NCBI GenBank assembly: GCA_964406575.1
Contig: CAYOSH010000040.1
Span: 1 to 33,889 of the forward strand
Length of the DNA: 33,889 nucleotides
Source: WTAW01 sp964406575
GTDB taxonomy: Bacteria > Acidobacteriota > Aminicenantia > Aminicenantales > Aminicenantaceae
Direction: 5' to 3'
The translations under genes were made by a program, and so were the position numbers. The notes beneath the pieces were generated by a model that did not search any database, was not told the origin of the DNA, and was given only the letters and a program-made list of their open reading frames with translations. Position 1 is the first letter of the stretch, and every line of letters begins with the position of its first letter. This document shows positions 15,283-23,879 of the stretch, in pieces.

Positions 15283-17772
15283 TCAGGGCAACCGCTCTCG
15301 CTTTTGTAGGAATTCCACGATTTTTGCATACGCCGTATGACTTCGTAAAGATTCAAAGCTCGAATCTCGTTCCAACAAGGGCAATTCTGCCCATCCACAA
15401 TCAACGGCTTTCTGCAAATTCAAGAATGTGTTTTTCTCATCGTGAACACATGCATGATAGCTCGCGAATTCATAATACACTTGCGCATCACTCCCCTCCC
15501 AGATCCAGCTAAAGTCGAAGCCCTCTTTATGTTGGAAGAGTTCGCGTGCTTTCAGGAAATGTTTCTCCTCTTCTCGGCTCATCCCGAGAAGGTGGAATGC
15601 CTTGGCCATTCCCACGCAGACTTTTATCAATATGTAGCCGATTCCGAGTGATTTTGAATATTGATGGATAATCTGGTTGGCTTTTTTGTATTGTTCGAGA
15701 GCTCGGTCAATCGAGCCCTTCTCCAGATCTACATTTCCGAGTTGACAGGTGGTCAAGGCAAGAAAAGGGCCTGTGTAAACATGATCGGTTTTTTCGAGAA
15801 ATTTACGAGATCGCAGATACAAGCTTCTAGCTTTTTCCAGGTGACCCTGCCGAAAAAATACATTGCCCAACAAAGTTTGTGCCCCCACAAACCTGACCAT
15901 AGCCTGTTTTCCAGTCTCTTCTATGGCGGCGGCTTTCTCCAAATACTTCTCTGCCTCTCCGTACTGCCCATGAAGGAGGTAGATCCAGGCCACGTTCATG
16001 TAAGCGGGCACATAATTGGGTTGGAGTTCAATGTTTATTTGGTAATGTCTCACGGCATCCGGATAGTTTTCCAGAGTGTATTCCATGACCGCTTGTACAG
16101 TGAGAGCCACACCTAAAAAATAATGCGCAAGAGGATTGTGGGATTCAAGCTCCACGGCCTTTTTCCCCAATCGAAGAGCTCTATCAAAAAGCAGTTTTCG
16201 TGAGTAGCCGTAGGTCAACCACTGGTAGGGATCAGAGAGATCCGGGTCTCTATTTATGGCTTCTTCCAAATAGACTATGCCGGTATCAAGATCGTTCGGA
16301 TCCGTTTGAACAATGAACTTGATCATATGGATAGCCCCAAGGCCTGAGTAAGCCAATGCATACTCTGGATCGATCTCCAGGGCTTTTTTCATGAGTTTTA
16401 TCGCTTCCGACATTCCCTCTATTCCCATCTGGTTGTGGATCTGACGGCCCCTTGCATAATACTCATAGGCTTCCAATTCAATGGTTTCAGGTGTCTCGAT
16501 TTTTTGGATCTCTGTATCGGACATTTCCAAGTCCAAGGACTCCATCAGATTGGTGATGATCTGATCCTGAAGTCTGAAAATGTTGTCCATTGTGCCATCA
16601 ACTTTTGCAGAGCCGACAAGATTCCCGGTGGATACTTCGGTGAAATGGGTTGTGATCCGGATCTCTTCGCCCATCTTCTGAAAACCACCCCAGAGTATCC
16701 ATCGGGCATTGAGGGAACTCCCAAGAGCGATCACCCGCTGCTCTGTAACTTTTTGGCCCGTATCCCTTCCAAGGACGGCAGAGATCCTTTCGCGACTGAC
16801 AACCTGGAGAGCTGCGATCTTTTTCAAGTCTACAGTGACCGTCTCAGCGATACCGCTGGACAGCCAATCACACGTGGGGTCATTTGTGATATTGGCAAAG
16901 TCGAGAATCGCCACGGAGTTTTTCTGTTCAGATAGCTTTACCAGGGGAGTGGAGGGAATCTGTCTCTCTTGGACTTTTTTCAAATCTTCAAGCAACTCTT
17001 TGGCAGAGGCATATCTCAAGTTTTTGTCTTTGGCTAAAGTTCTGTGTATGACTCGATCAAGCCCTGGTAAGATTTTGGGAACAGACACCGTCAAGAGTTC
17101 AGGGTCTTTATTTAGGATTCCAGAAATCATCACCTGCTGTGTATCTCCTGCGAAAGGATGTCTTCCCGCCAGCATCTCATAAAGGCACACGCCCAGCGAC
17201 CAGATGTCCGTCCTGGCGTCCACACCCTCGCCGTTGGCCTGTTCGGGAGACATGTAAGCCAGAGTTCCGATGATCCCAACCGTCAGAGTGACATCGGTTT
17301 CCATGGAGAGCTTGGCTACGCCAAAATCCATGATCTTCACCTGGCCCTTATCTGTGATCATGATGTTGGCGGGTTTTATGTCTCTATGAACAATGCCTTT
17401 CTCATGGGCTTCTTCCAAACCTAGGGCCACTTGAATCGCTATATCCAGCGCCTCATCCTGATTCAGCTTCAGTGTGGAGATCTTGTCTTTTAAGCTTTGA
17501 CCCTTGATATAGGCCATCACAATAAATGTATGCGCGTCACTCTCATAGATCTCGTGAACCACACAGATATTCGGATGGTCCAGGGCAGCAACCGCTTGCG
17601 CTTCTTGGATAAAACGCTTTTTAAACTCTGGGAACTGCAACTCATGAGCCGGTAAGAACTTCAGGGCGACCTTCCGTTTGAGCTTTGTATCTTCGGCTTT
17701 ATAAACGACACCCATCCCCCCTTCACCGATCTTTTCCAGGATCTTGTAGTGGGCTATTTTTTCGCCAATCAT
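15283..17772 (-). CDS. Ser/Thr protein kinase with TolB/FlgO-like and TPR regions
   Basis: An 829-residue Hanks-type kinase that phosphorylates proteins on Ser/Thr. The kinase domain is intact: glycine loop IGEGGMGVVYKA (15-26), K38 in VALKF, HRDIKPAN with D131, DFG at 149-151, and the APE-like MSPEQ (174-178). After about residue 285 comes a segment beginning SVAILDFANITNDPTCDWLS, like the nucleotide- or lipoprotein-type domain found in kinase- and cyclase-TPR proteins. From about 435 to 800 there are many TPRs (for example YALAYSGLGAIHMIKF, NPLAHYFLGVALTVQ, YVPAYMNVAWIYLLHGQ). No membrane segment is visible, so it is probably cytoplasmic. The start codon has no strong SD. Downstream targets are unknown; the SpoIIE phosphatase a few genes away acts on a different class of substrate. 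Confidence 0.9.
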   Translation of the reverse strand: MIGEKIAHYKILEKIGEGGMGVVYKAEDTKLKRKVALKFLPAHELQFPEFKKRFIQEAQAVAALDHPNICVVHEIYESDAHTFIVMAYIKGQSLKDKISTLKLNQDEALDIAIQVALGLEEAHEKGIVHRDIKPANIMITDKGQVKIMDFGVAKLSMETDVTLTVGIIGTLAYMSPEQANGEGVDARTDIWSLGVCLYEMLAGRHPFAGDTQQVMISGILNKDPELLTVSVPKILPGLDRVIHRTLAKDKNLRYASAKELLEDLKKVQERQIPSTPLVKLSEQKNSVAILDFANITNDPTCDWLSSGIAETVTVDLKKIAALQVVSRERISAVLGRDTGQKVTEQRVIALGSSLNARWILWGGFQKMGEEIRITTHFTEVSTGNLVGSAKVDGTMDNIFRLQDQIITNLMESLDLEMSDTEIQKIETPETIELEAYEYYARGRQIHNQMGIEGMSEAIKLMKKALEIDPEYALAYSGLGAIHMIKFIVQTDPNDLDTGIVYLEEAINRDPDLSDPYQWLTYGYSRKLLFDRALRLGKKAVELESHNPLAHYFLGVALTVQAVMEYTLENYPDAVRHYQINIELQPNYVPAYMNVAWIYLLHGQYGEAEKYLEKAAAIEETGKQAMVRFVGAQTLLGNVFFRQGHLEKARSLYLRSRKFLEKTDHVYTGPFLALTTCQLGNVDLEKGSIDRALEQYKKANQIIHQYSKSLGIGYILIKVCVGMAKAFHLLGMSREEEKHFLKARELFQHKEGFDFSWIWEGSDAQVYYEFASYHACVHDEKNTFLNLQKAVDCGWAELPLLERDSSFESLRSHTAYAKIVEFLQKRERLP

Positions 17773-18057
17773 CCAGGCACTCGAACGTCTTTACTGTGTG
17801 ATGTGTCAGAACAACCCGTCTTCTGAAGGGGAAAAATCACAAGACGCCTGCAAAAGCGATTCCCTTCTCTCGGCAGAAAGAATATCAATTTGCAGACAAA
17901 GAGTCAAACCTCTATCTCTTTCTCTATCTCCCCGCGCCCATTGACCGCGGATATCTTTCCGTTCCCCTGTTGGAAGTGGAGAATCCAACCTTCGGAGAGG
18001 TGCACAAGGGGGCATGCAGGGAAAAAGTGTACAACCATATATAGATTGCACCTCCAT
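17773..18057. other. Intergenic gap, no supported gene
   Basis: This 285-base gap separates the kinase gene from the racemase-family gene. Minus-strand frames are open over most of it, but they lack an RBS and their translation is low-complexity and Arg/Pro-rich with no recognisable motif. A short inverted repeat (GTTGGA...TCCAAC) lies near 17970-17990. I see nothing else. Confidence 0.4.
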
Positions 18058-18744
18058 TCAGTCTTTGAGTGAGTATTCCAGGGCAGCCATGGCATGAAGC
18101 TCGAGCGTATTCAAGAGCCTGATCTTTGTGTCTTCCTGGTTGATGGCCAAGGAAAGCTCTGTGCAGCCGAGAATGACACCGTCCTCATCATAACTGTTGA
18201 TGATATCGAGAAGTTTCTGGCGTGTTGTGTTTTTGTAGATGCCCAGGACGAACTCTTTGAAGATGATTTTATTGATCTCCTCTTGTTCCTCTTCAGATGG
18301 TATGATTACCTCCATAGCATGCTTGGCAAACGCATCTCTATAAAATGGTGATTGCATCGTGTGCTTGATCCCAATGAGCAACAGTTTTTTCATCTTCAGC
18401 CTTTTGGCCTCCAAAGCAGTGATCTCCACGACGCTGAGCAGTGGCACAGACGCTTTTTTTTGGAGTATGTCGAAAACAGAATGAGGAGAGTTTGCGGCAA
18501 TAACGATGAATTCGGCGCCTGCCTTCTCGAGAAATTTGATCGCAGTTATAAGGTACCTGATGTATCCATCAATATCTCCCCGTTCTTCAAAACCCACGAG
18601 TTTCGCCAGGTCCAGGCTGAAAATGACAACCTCTGGATAATGATAATCTCTCTTTCTGGCGAAATATTTTTTTAGAATGAATTCATAGTACTTGATCGTA
18701 GACTCATGACTGATCCCACCGATAATACCTATCCTTTTTGCCAA
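18058..18744 (-). CDS. Asp/Glu/hydantoin racemase-family protein, altered active site
   Basis: A 228-residue member of the aspartate/glutamate racemase family, which interconverts L- and D-amino acids without cofactors using two thiols or a thiol-hydroxyl pair. The N-terminus MAKRIGIIGGISHESTIKYY is typical. The second catalytic Cys is present, C194 in VILGCTEL. The first site normally reads C-N-T or T-N-T; here it is AANSPH, with Ala 84 in place of the catalytic residue and Ser 86 for Thr. The start is a TTG at 18744 with GGAAGAGG upstream; no ATG gives a complete glycine-rich N-terminus. It may be a racemase with another acid/base or a binding protein. It stands alone on the strand. Confidence 0.82.
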   Translation of the reverse strand: MAKRIGIIGGISHESTIKYYEFILKKYFARKRDYHYPEVVIFSLDLAKLVGFEERGDIDGYIRYLITAIKFLEKAGAEFIVIAANSPHSVFDILQKKASVPLLSVVEITALEAKRLKMKKLLLIGIKHTMQSPFYRDAFAKHAMEVIIPSEEEQEEINKIIFKEFVLGIYKNTTRQKLLDIINSYDEDGVILGCTELSLAINQEDTKIRLLNTLELHAMAALEYSLKD

Positions 18745-18783
18745 TTGACCTCTTCCTTTCTCAAGTGTGAAAAATCTCCTTTA

Positions 18784-18813
18784 TTATTACACTTTTTATA
18801 CACTAAGATGCAA
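18784..18813 (-). promoter_or_regulatory. Possible promoter of the racemase-family gene
   Basis: On the minus strand TTGCAT (18808-18813) is followed after 18 bases by TAATAA (18784-18789), about 40 bases upstream of the TTG start. Moderate match to sigma-70 sites. Confidence 0.3.
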
Positions 18814-18841
18814 GGATTCCGTAGGAGGATTTTTCTTGAAG

Positions 18842-19030
18842 TCAGATTTTTTTTAAAATTCTGGCAGGAAGGGTGATAATCGCCTTAAAGAAGTCAAGAA
18901 CAGCGCTGACCGTTATCCCGACAAGCCGGAAAGGGATGAGCAAAAGCCAGATAATCGGATAAAGGATCAGAGCAAGCAGAGCCAAGGGCCAGCAGAGGAC
19001 TAGGAGTATAAGCCAGAGTAAAATTTTCAT
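18842..19030 (-). CDS. Small (62-residue) hydrophobic membrane protein
   Basis: The frame is open from 19078, but GAGAGG precedes the ATG at 19030 and that start gives a compact protein: MKILLWLILL, a long hydrophobic stretch to about residue 37 that could form one long or two short membrane helices, then an amphipathic tail (FFKAIITLPARILKKI). No known motif is present. Codon use and a good RBS argue that it is translated. It could be a small accessory membrane protein or a toxin-like peptide; no antitoxin RNA or partner is evident next to it. Confidence 0.6.
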   Translation of the reverse strand: MKILLWLILLVLCWPLALLALILYPIIWLLLIPFRLVGITVSAVLDFFKAIITLPARILKKI

Positions 19031-19188
19031 CGCATTCCTCTCATTTCTGGTCAATTCGTGTGACGTTATCGTTGCCATTATAACACTTTATTAAGCATAT
19101 ACGAACACAACCTTTAAAAGGTTCTTTGGACATATCTGAATTATTCATAAATTATTCCGATACCATTATCTATCTCTTTTCACAGATG

Positions 19189-20450
19189 TTATGCAGTTTT
19201 TTGTTTCCAGTAAGGATTGATCAGGTCTTCGAAGATAGCCAAAGCTGCCTCAGAACCCTGCCCGGCAGCAGTTACTATCTGTTTATAACCTCCCTCCACA
19301 TCTCCAGCGGAATAGATCCCTGGAATATTTGTTCGATGGAACAAATCATGCTTGATGTAGCCTTCTAGGGTCAATTCCACTCCGATTTTTTTTGCAAGGC
19401 CCACTTCGGGTTTACCCTTGAACAGAGGACCGTCGCACGTACTGCAGTAACTGACACCTCGGCCGGAAAGGCGGACTTCCCCTGGAATCCCCAGGCGTTT
19501 ATAGGCCGCTCCCGTAGCCAGGAGGATCGCCTTGGCTTTAAAACGTCGGCGTGTTGTCTGGATGACAAAGATATCTTTGCATTGGATATTGAAAACTTCT
19601 TCCCCTGGAAAAATTTTGACATACTGCAGGGCATGAGTGACCAAAATGTCCACAAGAGTCTTACCTCCGACAATCACTAAATCCGCGGCGACTTCATCGG
19701 CATTACTCTCAGGGATAAAAAACGTTTGCTGTTCCATCCTTTCCAAGGAGAGCATAAACAATTCTTCTGTCTGTGCACCCTGCGCGATGAGCGTTCCATT
19801 CGCAAATGTCATGGGAACTCCATGCGCGGCGTATTTATCTGCCATTTCAGGGTTCACCTGGACATCGATGATATCGAGCGAGATCAGGTCGGGCTTATCG
19901 ATAGCAGCCTTCAGAGCATTGACAACCTGTTGAGGACAGTATGGACAGGTCACGCTCACGAACAGTTTGATCTCTCTCTTCGACTGGATTCTTTCCAGGA
20001 TTTTTTTGGATTGATCGCTGGCGTTGCTCTTGCGATATCCCATCATGGCCAGAGCCTCTATAAATGCCCTCCTTTCCTCGCCCAATGGCGCGCCCTGCCA
20101 ACGGATCAAAAAATGCTCCGGGTCGAAGAGCAGTGTCGGCAAATGATCCGCTCTCCATTTTTGGGCACGTTCATGGCCGAGGTCCTAGTCTGTGAGTGTC
20201 ACTCTAGGCGTAAATTTTGGATGACGCGGATAATATCTCTTGTCGCTTTTGTAAAAACATTCTCTGTTCCGGGAGTTGAAAAAAGGACGAGGGGAACATC
20301 CCGAGGCATTTCAGCAAACAAGGCCCTCATCTTCGCCTGGGCCTGCTCAAGCATGGCTTGTTCCGCCTGGTCTGAAGAACTTCGCTTTCCCCCATGATCG
20401 CGGCCGTAGGTGTTATTATGGTTATGACCATGATCGTGGTTATGGTTCAT
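19189..20450 (-). pseudogene. Decayed thioredoxin-thioredoxin reductase fusion
   Basis: Original layout: a His-rich start (MNHNHDHGHNHN), a degenerate thioredoxin domain, a second thioredoxin/glutaredoxin domain with CPYC, and a thioredoxin-reductase-type flavoprotein. Four lesions are visible. A frameshift near 20201 follows NLRLE; an in-frame TAG sits at 20185-20187 inside VTLTD*DLGHERAQKW; at about 19665 DLVIVGG joins directly to KTLVDILV, removing the FAD-binding GxGxxG segment; and near 19408 PLFKGKP joins to EVGLAKKIGVEL, removing the NAD(P)H-binding domain. The reductase CSTC motif and the C-terminal GIYSAGDVEGGYKQIVTAAG survive. The upstream start has GGAGG. The downstream 317-residue frame (19189-20142) could still be translated but cannot be a normal reductase. 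Confidence 0.8.
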
Positions 20451-20740
20451 TTTTTCCTCCGAAATCTTTGATTCATGTTCCGTCGGTTATTTTCTCTGTC
20501 TGATTTTCTTCCCGCAACCTGAAAAAATTATACCAAATGTGTTTTATGCCGTAAAATTCAGGATGGGCAAAGTGAGCATTCCTCATCCCCTGATGAGACA
20601 GCAGTGGAGGTTAATGATAGGACCGTTACCCAAACGGCCCTTCGGAGAGAGGATCGCACTCTGCCTTTCATAGACTTCCCAGTGATATTGAAGTAAGATA
20701 CATTTTCTGAATGATTTTTTCTTATGAATAGGAGGCGCAA
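20451..20740. other. Divergent intergenic region, no supported gene
   Basis: This 290-base region lies between the decayed reductase fusion (-) and the S9 peptidase (+). A plus frame from about 20525 to 20699 is open and reads somewhat protein-like (TKCVLCRKIQDG, then DETAVEVNDRTVTQTALR) but has no start codon or RBS and no match I recognise. TTGAAG near 20690 could be part of a promoter for the peptidase gene, without a convincing -10. Confidence 0.3.
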
Positions 20741-22771
20741 ATGACATATAAAACACAAAGATACTTGGCCATTATGGCAGTCTTGGTTATTCTCCTGACC
20801 GCATCTCTTTGGGCACAGGTAAAAAAGCCGATGACTTTTATCGACACGATCAACCTCAAGCGGGTCTCAGGCCCCAGCCTCTCTCCCGATGGAACACAGA
20901 TCCTTTTTACGATCACCAATGCCGATTGGGACAAGAACGGAACCGTCTCTTACATATGGCGCCTGAATACGGATGGAAGAGGGCTGGTTCAAATGACAAA
21001 CGGCAAAGATGGAGAAAGCGGCGGCATCTGGTCTCCCGATGGAAAGATGATCTCCTTTGTCGCCAAAAGGAACGATGAGAGCCAGATCTTTATCTTGAAC
21101 AATAGCGGCGGTGAAGCCGTAGAATTTTCTGCTCATAAGGGAGGTATTCTCTCCCACACCTGGTCTCCCAGCGGTACAAAGATCTACTTTACGGCCAAGG
21201 ATCCTCTGAGCGAAGAAGAGGAGCAGAAAAAAAAGGATAAGGATGACGCTTTCCTTTTCGAAACAGATGAAAAAAATACCCACCTTTGGCAGATCGATGT
21301 CCAAACCAAAGAAGAAAAAAAACTGACGGATGGCGACTTCACCGTAATAGGATTTCAAGTTTCAAGAGATGGAACGAAGATCCTGTACAGCGCAGCACCC
21401 AGCCCAAATTACGATGATGTCCTCAATGCTGAAATCTGGCTCCTGAAGCTCGAGAACGGAAGCAAGCGTAAAATCACGGACAACCACGTCTGGGAGAGCA
21501 GTTTCTCATTGTCTCCGGATAACTCCCAGATATTATTCAACGCTGATACCAACGAAAAATTCGAGGCCTATTATCAAGATACCCTCTTTCTCGTCCCTTC
21601 AAGCGGAGGAACACCCGAGCTATTGCTGCCGGATTTCACCTACGAAATCTACAATGCTGCTTGGTCCGCGGACGGAAAAAACATTATCTTTTGTGCCAAC
21701 ATGGGTGTGCATGTTGAAATTTTCACGCTTGAGCTCAGCAGCAAGAAATTCACACAGCTAACCAATGGAGAACACGCCATCTACGGTTTCGAGTACATCC
21801 CCAAAATAAACACAATCGCCTATTTGGTCAACTCTCCTCAAAATCCCGGCACTTTCTGGACCGCCGACATGGGTGATTTTAATCCCCGGATGATCTACGA
21901 TCCCTATCCTGAGCTCGATAACTATAAAATGGCCAAGGTTGAGGCCATTCAGTGGAAGAGTATAGATGGACAGGCCATAGAAGGAGTTCTTTTCTATCCT
22001 GTAGACTATGAAAAGGGAAAGCGCTATCCTTTACTGGCTCACACGCATGGAGGACCTCAGAGTTCAGACAAGCTCACCTTCGATGGTTATGCCCATGCGC
22101 GCGCGGGGCGAGGATATGCGATCCTCAAACCCAATTACAGAGGCAGCACGGGTTATGGCAACGAGGTTCTTCGGGATATGGTCGGGCATTATTTCCTTCA
22201 CGCTGATGACGATGTTCTCACCGGAGTTGATTATTGCGTAGAGATCGGCTTGGCCGACCCTGACAGATTAGGAACTCTGGGTTGGAGTGCAGGCGGGCAC
22301 ATGACCAACTGGCTGATCACGCAGACACACAAGTTTAAAGCGGCTTCCTCCGGCGCAGGAGCATCAAACTGGATCTCTATGTATGCCCAGAGCGATGTGC
22401 GTATTTATCGGACTCCCTGGTTCCTGGGAGATCCGTGGCATGCCGATTCTCCTCTCAAAACCTACAGGAAACACTCCCCAATTTTTTATGTCCATCAGGC
22501 CAAAACGCCCACCTTGATCATGTACGGGGAAAACGACCGACGCGTGCCTCTTCCCCAGGGATACGAAATGTATCGAGGACTGAAGGCCAATGGGATTCCT
22601 ACGGAACTGGTCATCTTTCCGCGCGCTGGACATGGCCCGAGGGAACTCCGGCACATACTTTATAAGATGAACAAGGAATTCCAGTGGCTGGAAAAATACA
22701 TCATGGGCCGAGATTTTGAGTTCGAAAAACCGCCGGAGAGTAAAGATAAAGAAAAAGACAAGACGCAATAA
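20741..22771 (+). CDS. Exported S9 prolyl-oligopeptidase-family peptidase
   Basis: A 676-residue serine peptidase of the S9 family, close to acylaminoacyl-peptidase/S9C types, which cleave short peptides. A signal peptide (LAIMAVLVILLTASLWAQ) predicts export. Residues 40-400 form a beta-propeller built of WSPDG/LSPDN-type repeats (SLSPDGTQILF, WSPDGKMISF, WSPSGTKIYF, LSPDNSQILF, WSADGKNIIF). The catalytic domain from about 405 has HTHGGPQ for the oxyanion region, GWSAGGHM with nucleophile S516, D599 in GENDRRVP and H631 in RAGHGPRE, so the triad is complete. The end is Lys/Glu-rich (residues 662-676). AGGAGG lies seven bases before the ATG. Exact specificity cannot be read from the sequence. 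Confidence 0.92.
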   Translation: MTYKTQRYLAIMAVLVILLTASLWAQVKKPMTFIDTINLKRVSGPSLSPDGTQILFTITNADWDKNGTVSYIWRLNTDGRGLVQMTNGKDGESGGIWSPDGKMISFVAKRNDESQIFILNNSGGEAVEFSAHKGGILSHTWSPSGTKIYFTAKDPLSEEEEQKKKDKDDAFLFETDEKNTHLWQIDVQTKEEKKLTDGDFTVIGFQVSRDGTKILYSAAPSPNYDDVLNAEIWLLKLENGSKRKITDNHVWESSFSLSPDNSQILFNADTNEKFEAYYQDTLFLVPSSGGTPELLLPDFTYEIYNAAWSADGKNIIFCANMGVHVEIFTLELSSKKFTQLTNGEHAIYGFEYIPKINTIAYLVNSPQNPGTFWTADMGDFNPRMIYDPYPELDNYKMAKVEAIQWKSIDGQAIEGVLFYPVDYEKGKRYPLLAHTHGGPQSSDKLTFDGYAHARAGRGYAILKPNYRGSTGYGNEVLRDMVGHYFLHADDDVLTGVDYCVEIGLADPDRLGTLGWSAGGHMTNWLITQTHKFKAASSGAGASNWISMYAQSDVRIYRTPWFLGDPWHADSPLKTYRKHSPIFYVHQAKTPTLIMYGENDRRVPLPQGYEMYRGLKANGIPTELVIFPRAGHGPRELRHILYKMNKEFQWLEKYIMGRDFEFEKPPESKDKEKDKTQ

Positions 22772-22957
22772 ACCGGGCGTCCAAGTACTGATGAGTTTCC
22801 TCGTCCAAGAGCCAGGGCGCTTCGATCAACCGAGAACACCCATTGAGCTCCGAGAATCAAAATCCCGAATTCGTGCGTAAACAGCAAACCTGCGGTGGCT
22901 AAACGTTAGGTCATTTCGATCTGCCAGAGTGAAGATCAGAAAATTCGCCATGCTGTC

Positions 22958-23013
22958 TCCGAAAAATATGTGCTTCTCCCTAAAAAATCGAGAACTTCAC
23001 ATATTTTTTCGGA
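22958..23013. terminator. Hairpin between convergent S9 peptidase and mlaD genes
   Basis: TCCGAAAAATATGTG (22958-22972) pairs with CACATATTTTTTCGGA (22998-23013), 15 bases with one bulged T, around a 25-base loop. The right arm is inside the last codons of mlaD. A-rich and T-rich stretches in the stem would act as U-runs in either direction, so a bidirectional terminator is plausible; the stem is AT-rich and only moderately stable. The preceding 22772-22957 holds no gene I can support. Confidence 0.45.
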
Positions 23014-23879
23014 TTTACCCTGATATCCTCGAGAAATGCCGTCAATTGTTTGATGGTCTCGTTCAAAGTTTCGATATACGCTTTGTTTTGCAGAAGTTGA
23101 CCCGCCGTTCCCCGGCCCGCATTGATATCTCGAGCGATCTCACTCAGCTCAAAAGACAGAGATGACAGTTGCTCCAAAGTGTTTTCTACTTGATCCAAGG
23201 TTTGACTGAACTTCTCCAAACTCAAACTGCTCTCCGTGCTTATACTCTGGGTTTCGTCGCGCACAACTTCCACAAATTCTTTTAAGGCTTTTCCTGCCCG
23301 GCCGATTTCCAAAACCTGATTATTATAAAGCGACATATCCAGTTGGCCGACTTTCGTATCAACCTTGTGGAGAAGTTCACGGAAAGATCCGACGGACTCT
23401 GATACATCCGCAATCACCCGACTCAGGTCACCTTCTTCAACTTTTTCCTTTGCCGTAGAGAGGATGTTTTTAGCCATGGACATGAGGTCCTTATTCTCTC
23501 CCTCCAAGACAGAATTTGGCTCGAGATACTCCATGGAATGACCCGGTACGATAATGATCCCTTTTTCGCCCAAAAAGTTTAACATGTTGATTTCTACTCG
23601 AGAGTCCTTAGGGATACGGTATTTTTTATTAAGGGCAATGGTCACGCGAATCCTCTCTGGCTCAAAATTCACTTCCTTGGCAGACCCGATCTTATAACCT
23701 CTCATAAAAACCGGAGCCTGATCTTGCAGCCCAACTGCGTCATCAAAGATAATGAACAATCGGTACTCCTTGGCAAAAAAGATTCGATTTCCAGATAGCC
23801 ACAAAACTCCGGCAAGAAAAACAATGGCGGCCACAAAAACGATCAATCCCGCTATAGCACTCATTTTTTTATCAGACAT
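22980..23879 (-). CDS. mlaD: MlaD-like MCE-domain lipid transport protein
   Basis: A 299-residue inner-membrane protein of the MCE family, which forms the periplasmic lipid-passing ring of phospholipid transporters. The ATG at 23879 follows AGGAG and overlaps the end of mlaF by eight bases. One membrane helix is at the N-terminus (AIAGLIVFVAAIVFLAGVLWL), the MCE domain at about 35-115 (YRLFIIFDDAVGLQDQAPVFMRG, and GIIIVPG), then a long coiled-coil tail to the end (about 140-290) with NAGRGTAGQLLQN, the short conserved motif common in this group. The tail is longer than in E. coli MlaD (183 residues) and may help span the periplasm as in PqiB/YebT-like proteins. Family secure. Confidence 0.88.
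   Translation of the reverse strand: MSDKKMSAIAGLIVFVAAIVFLAGVLWLSGNRIFFAKEYRLFIIFDDAVGLQDQAPVFMRGYKIGSAKEVNFEPERIRVTIALNKKYRIPKDSRVEINMLNFLGEKGIIIVPGHSMEYLEPNSVLEGENKDLMSMAKNILSTAKEKVEEGDLSRVIADVSESVGSFRELLHKVDTKVGQLDMSLYNNQVLEIGRAGKALKEFVEVVRDETQSISTESSLSLEKFSQTLDQVENTLEQLSSLSFELSEIARDINAGRGTAGQLLQNKAYIETLNETIKQLTAFLEDIRVNPKKYVKFSIF

Noticed and set aside
17806..18057. Minus-strand open frames of 60-80 codons in the kinase-racemase gap
   Set aside because: Low-complexity, Arg/Pro-rich, no RBS; two frames are open at once, typical of random sequence.
20525..20699. Open plus frame with a CVLC motif before the S9 peptidase gene
   Set aside because: No start codon or RBS and no recognised homology; kept only as a note in the gap entry.
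22905..22911. GTTAGGT, resembling an integron attC core
   Set aside because: No partner RYYYAAC core or symmetric arms at a suitable distance, and no integrase or cassette structure.
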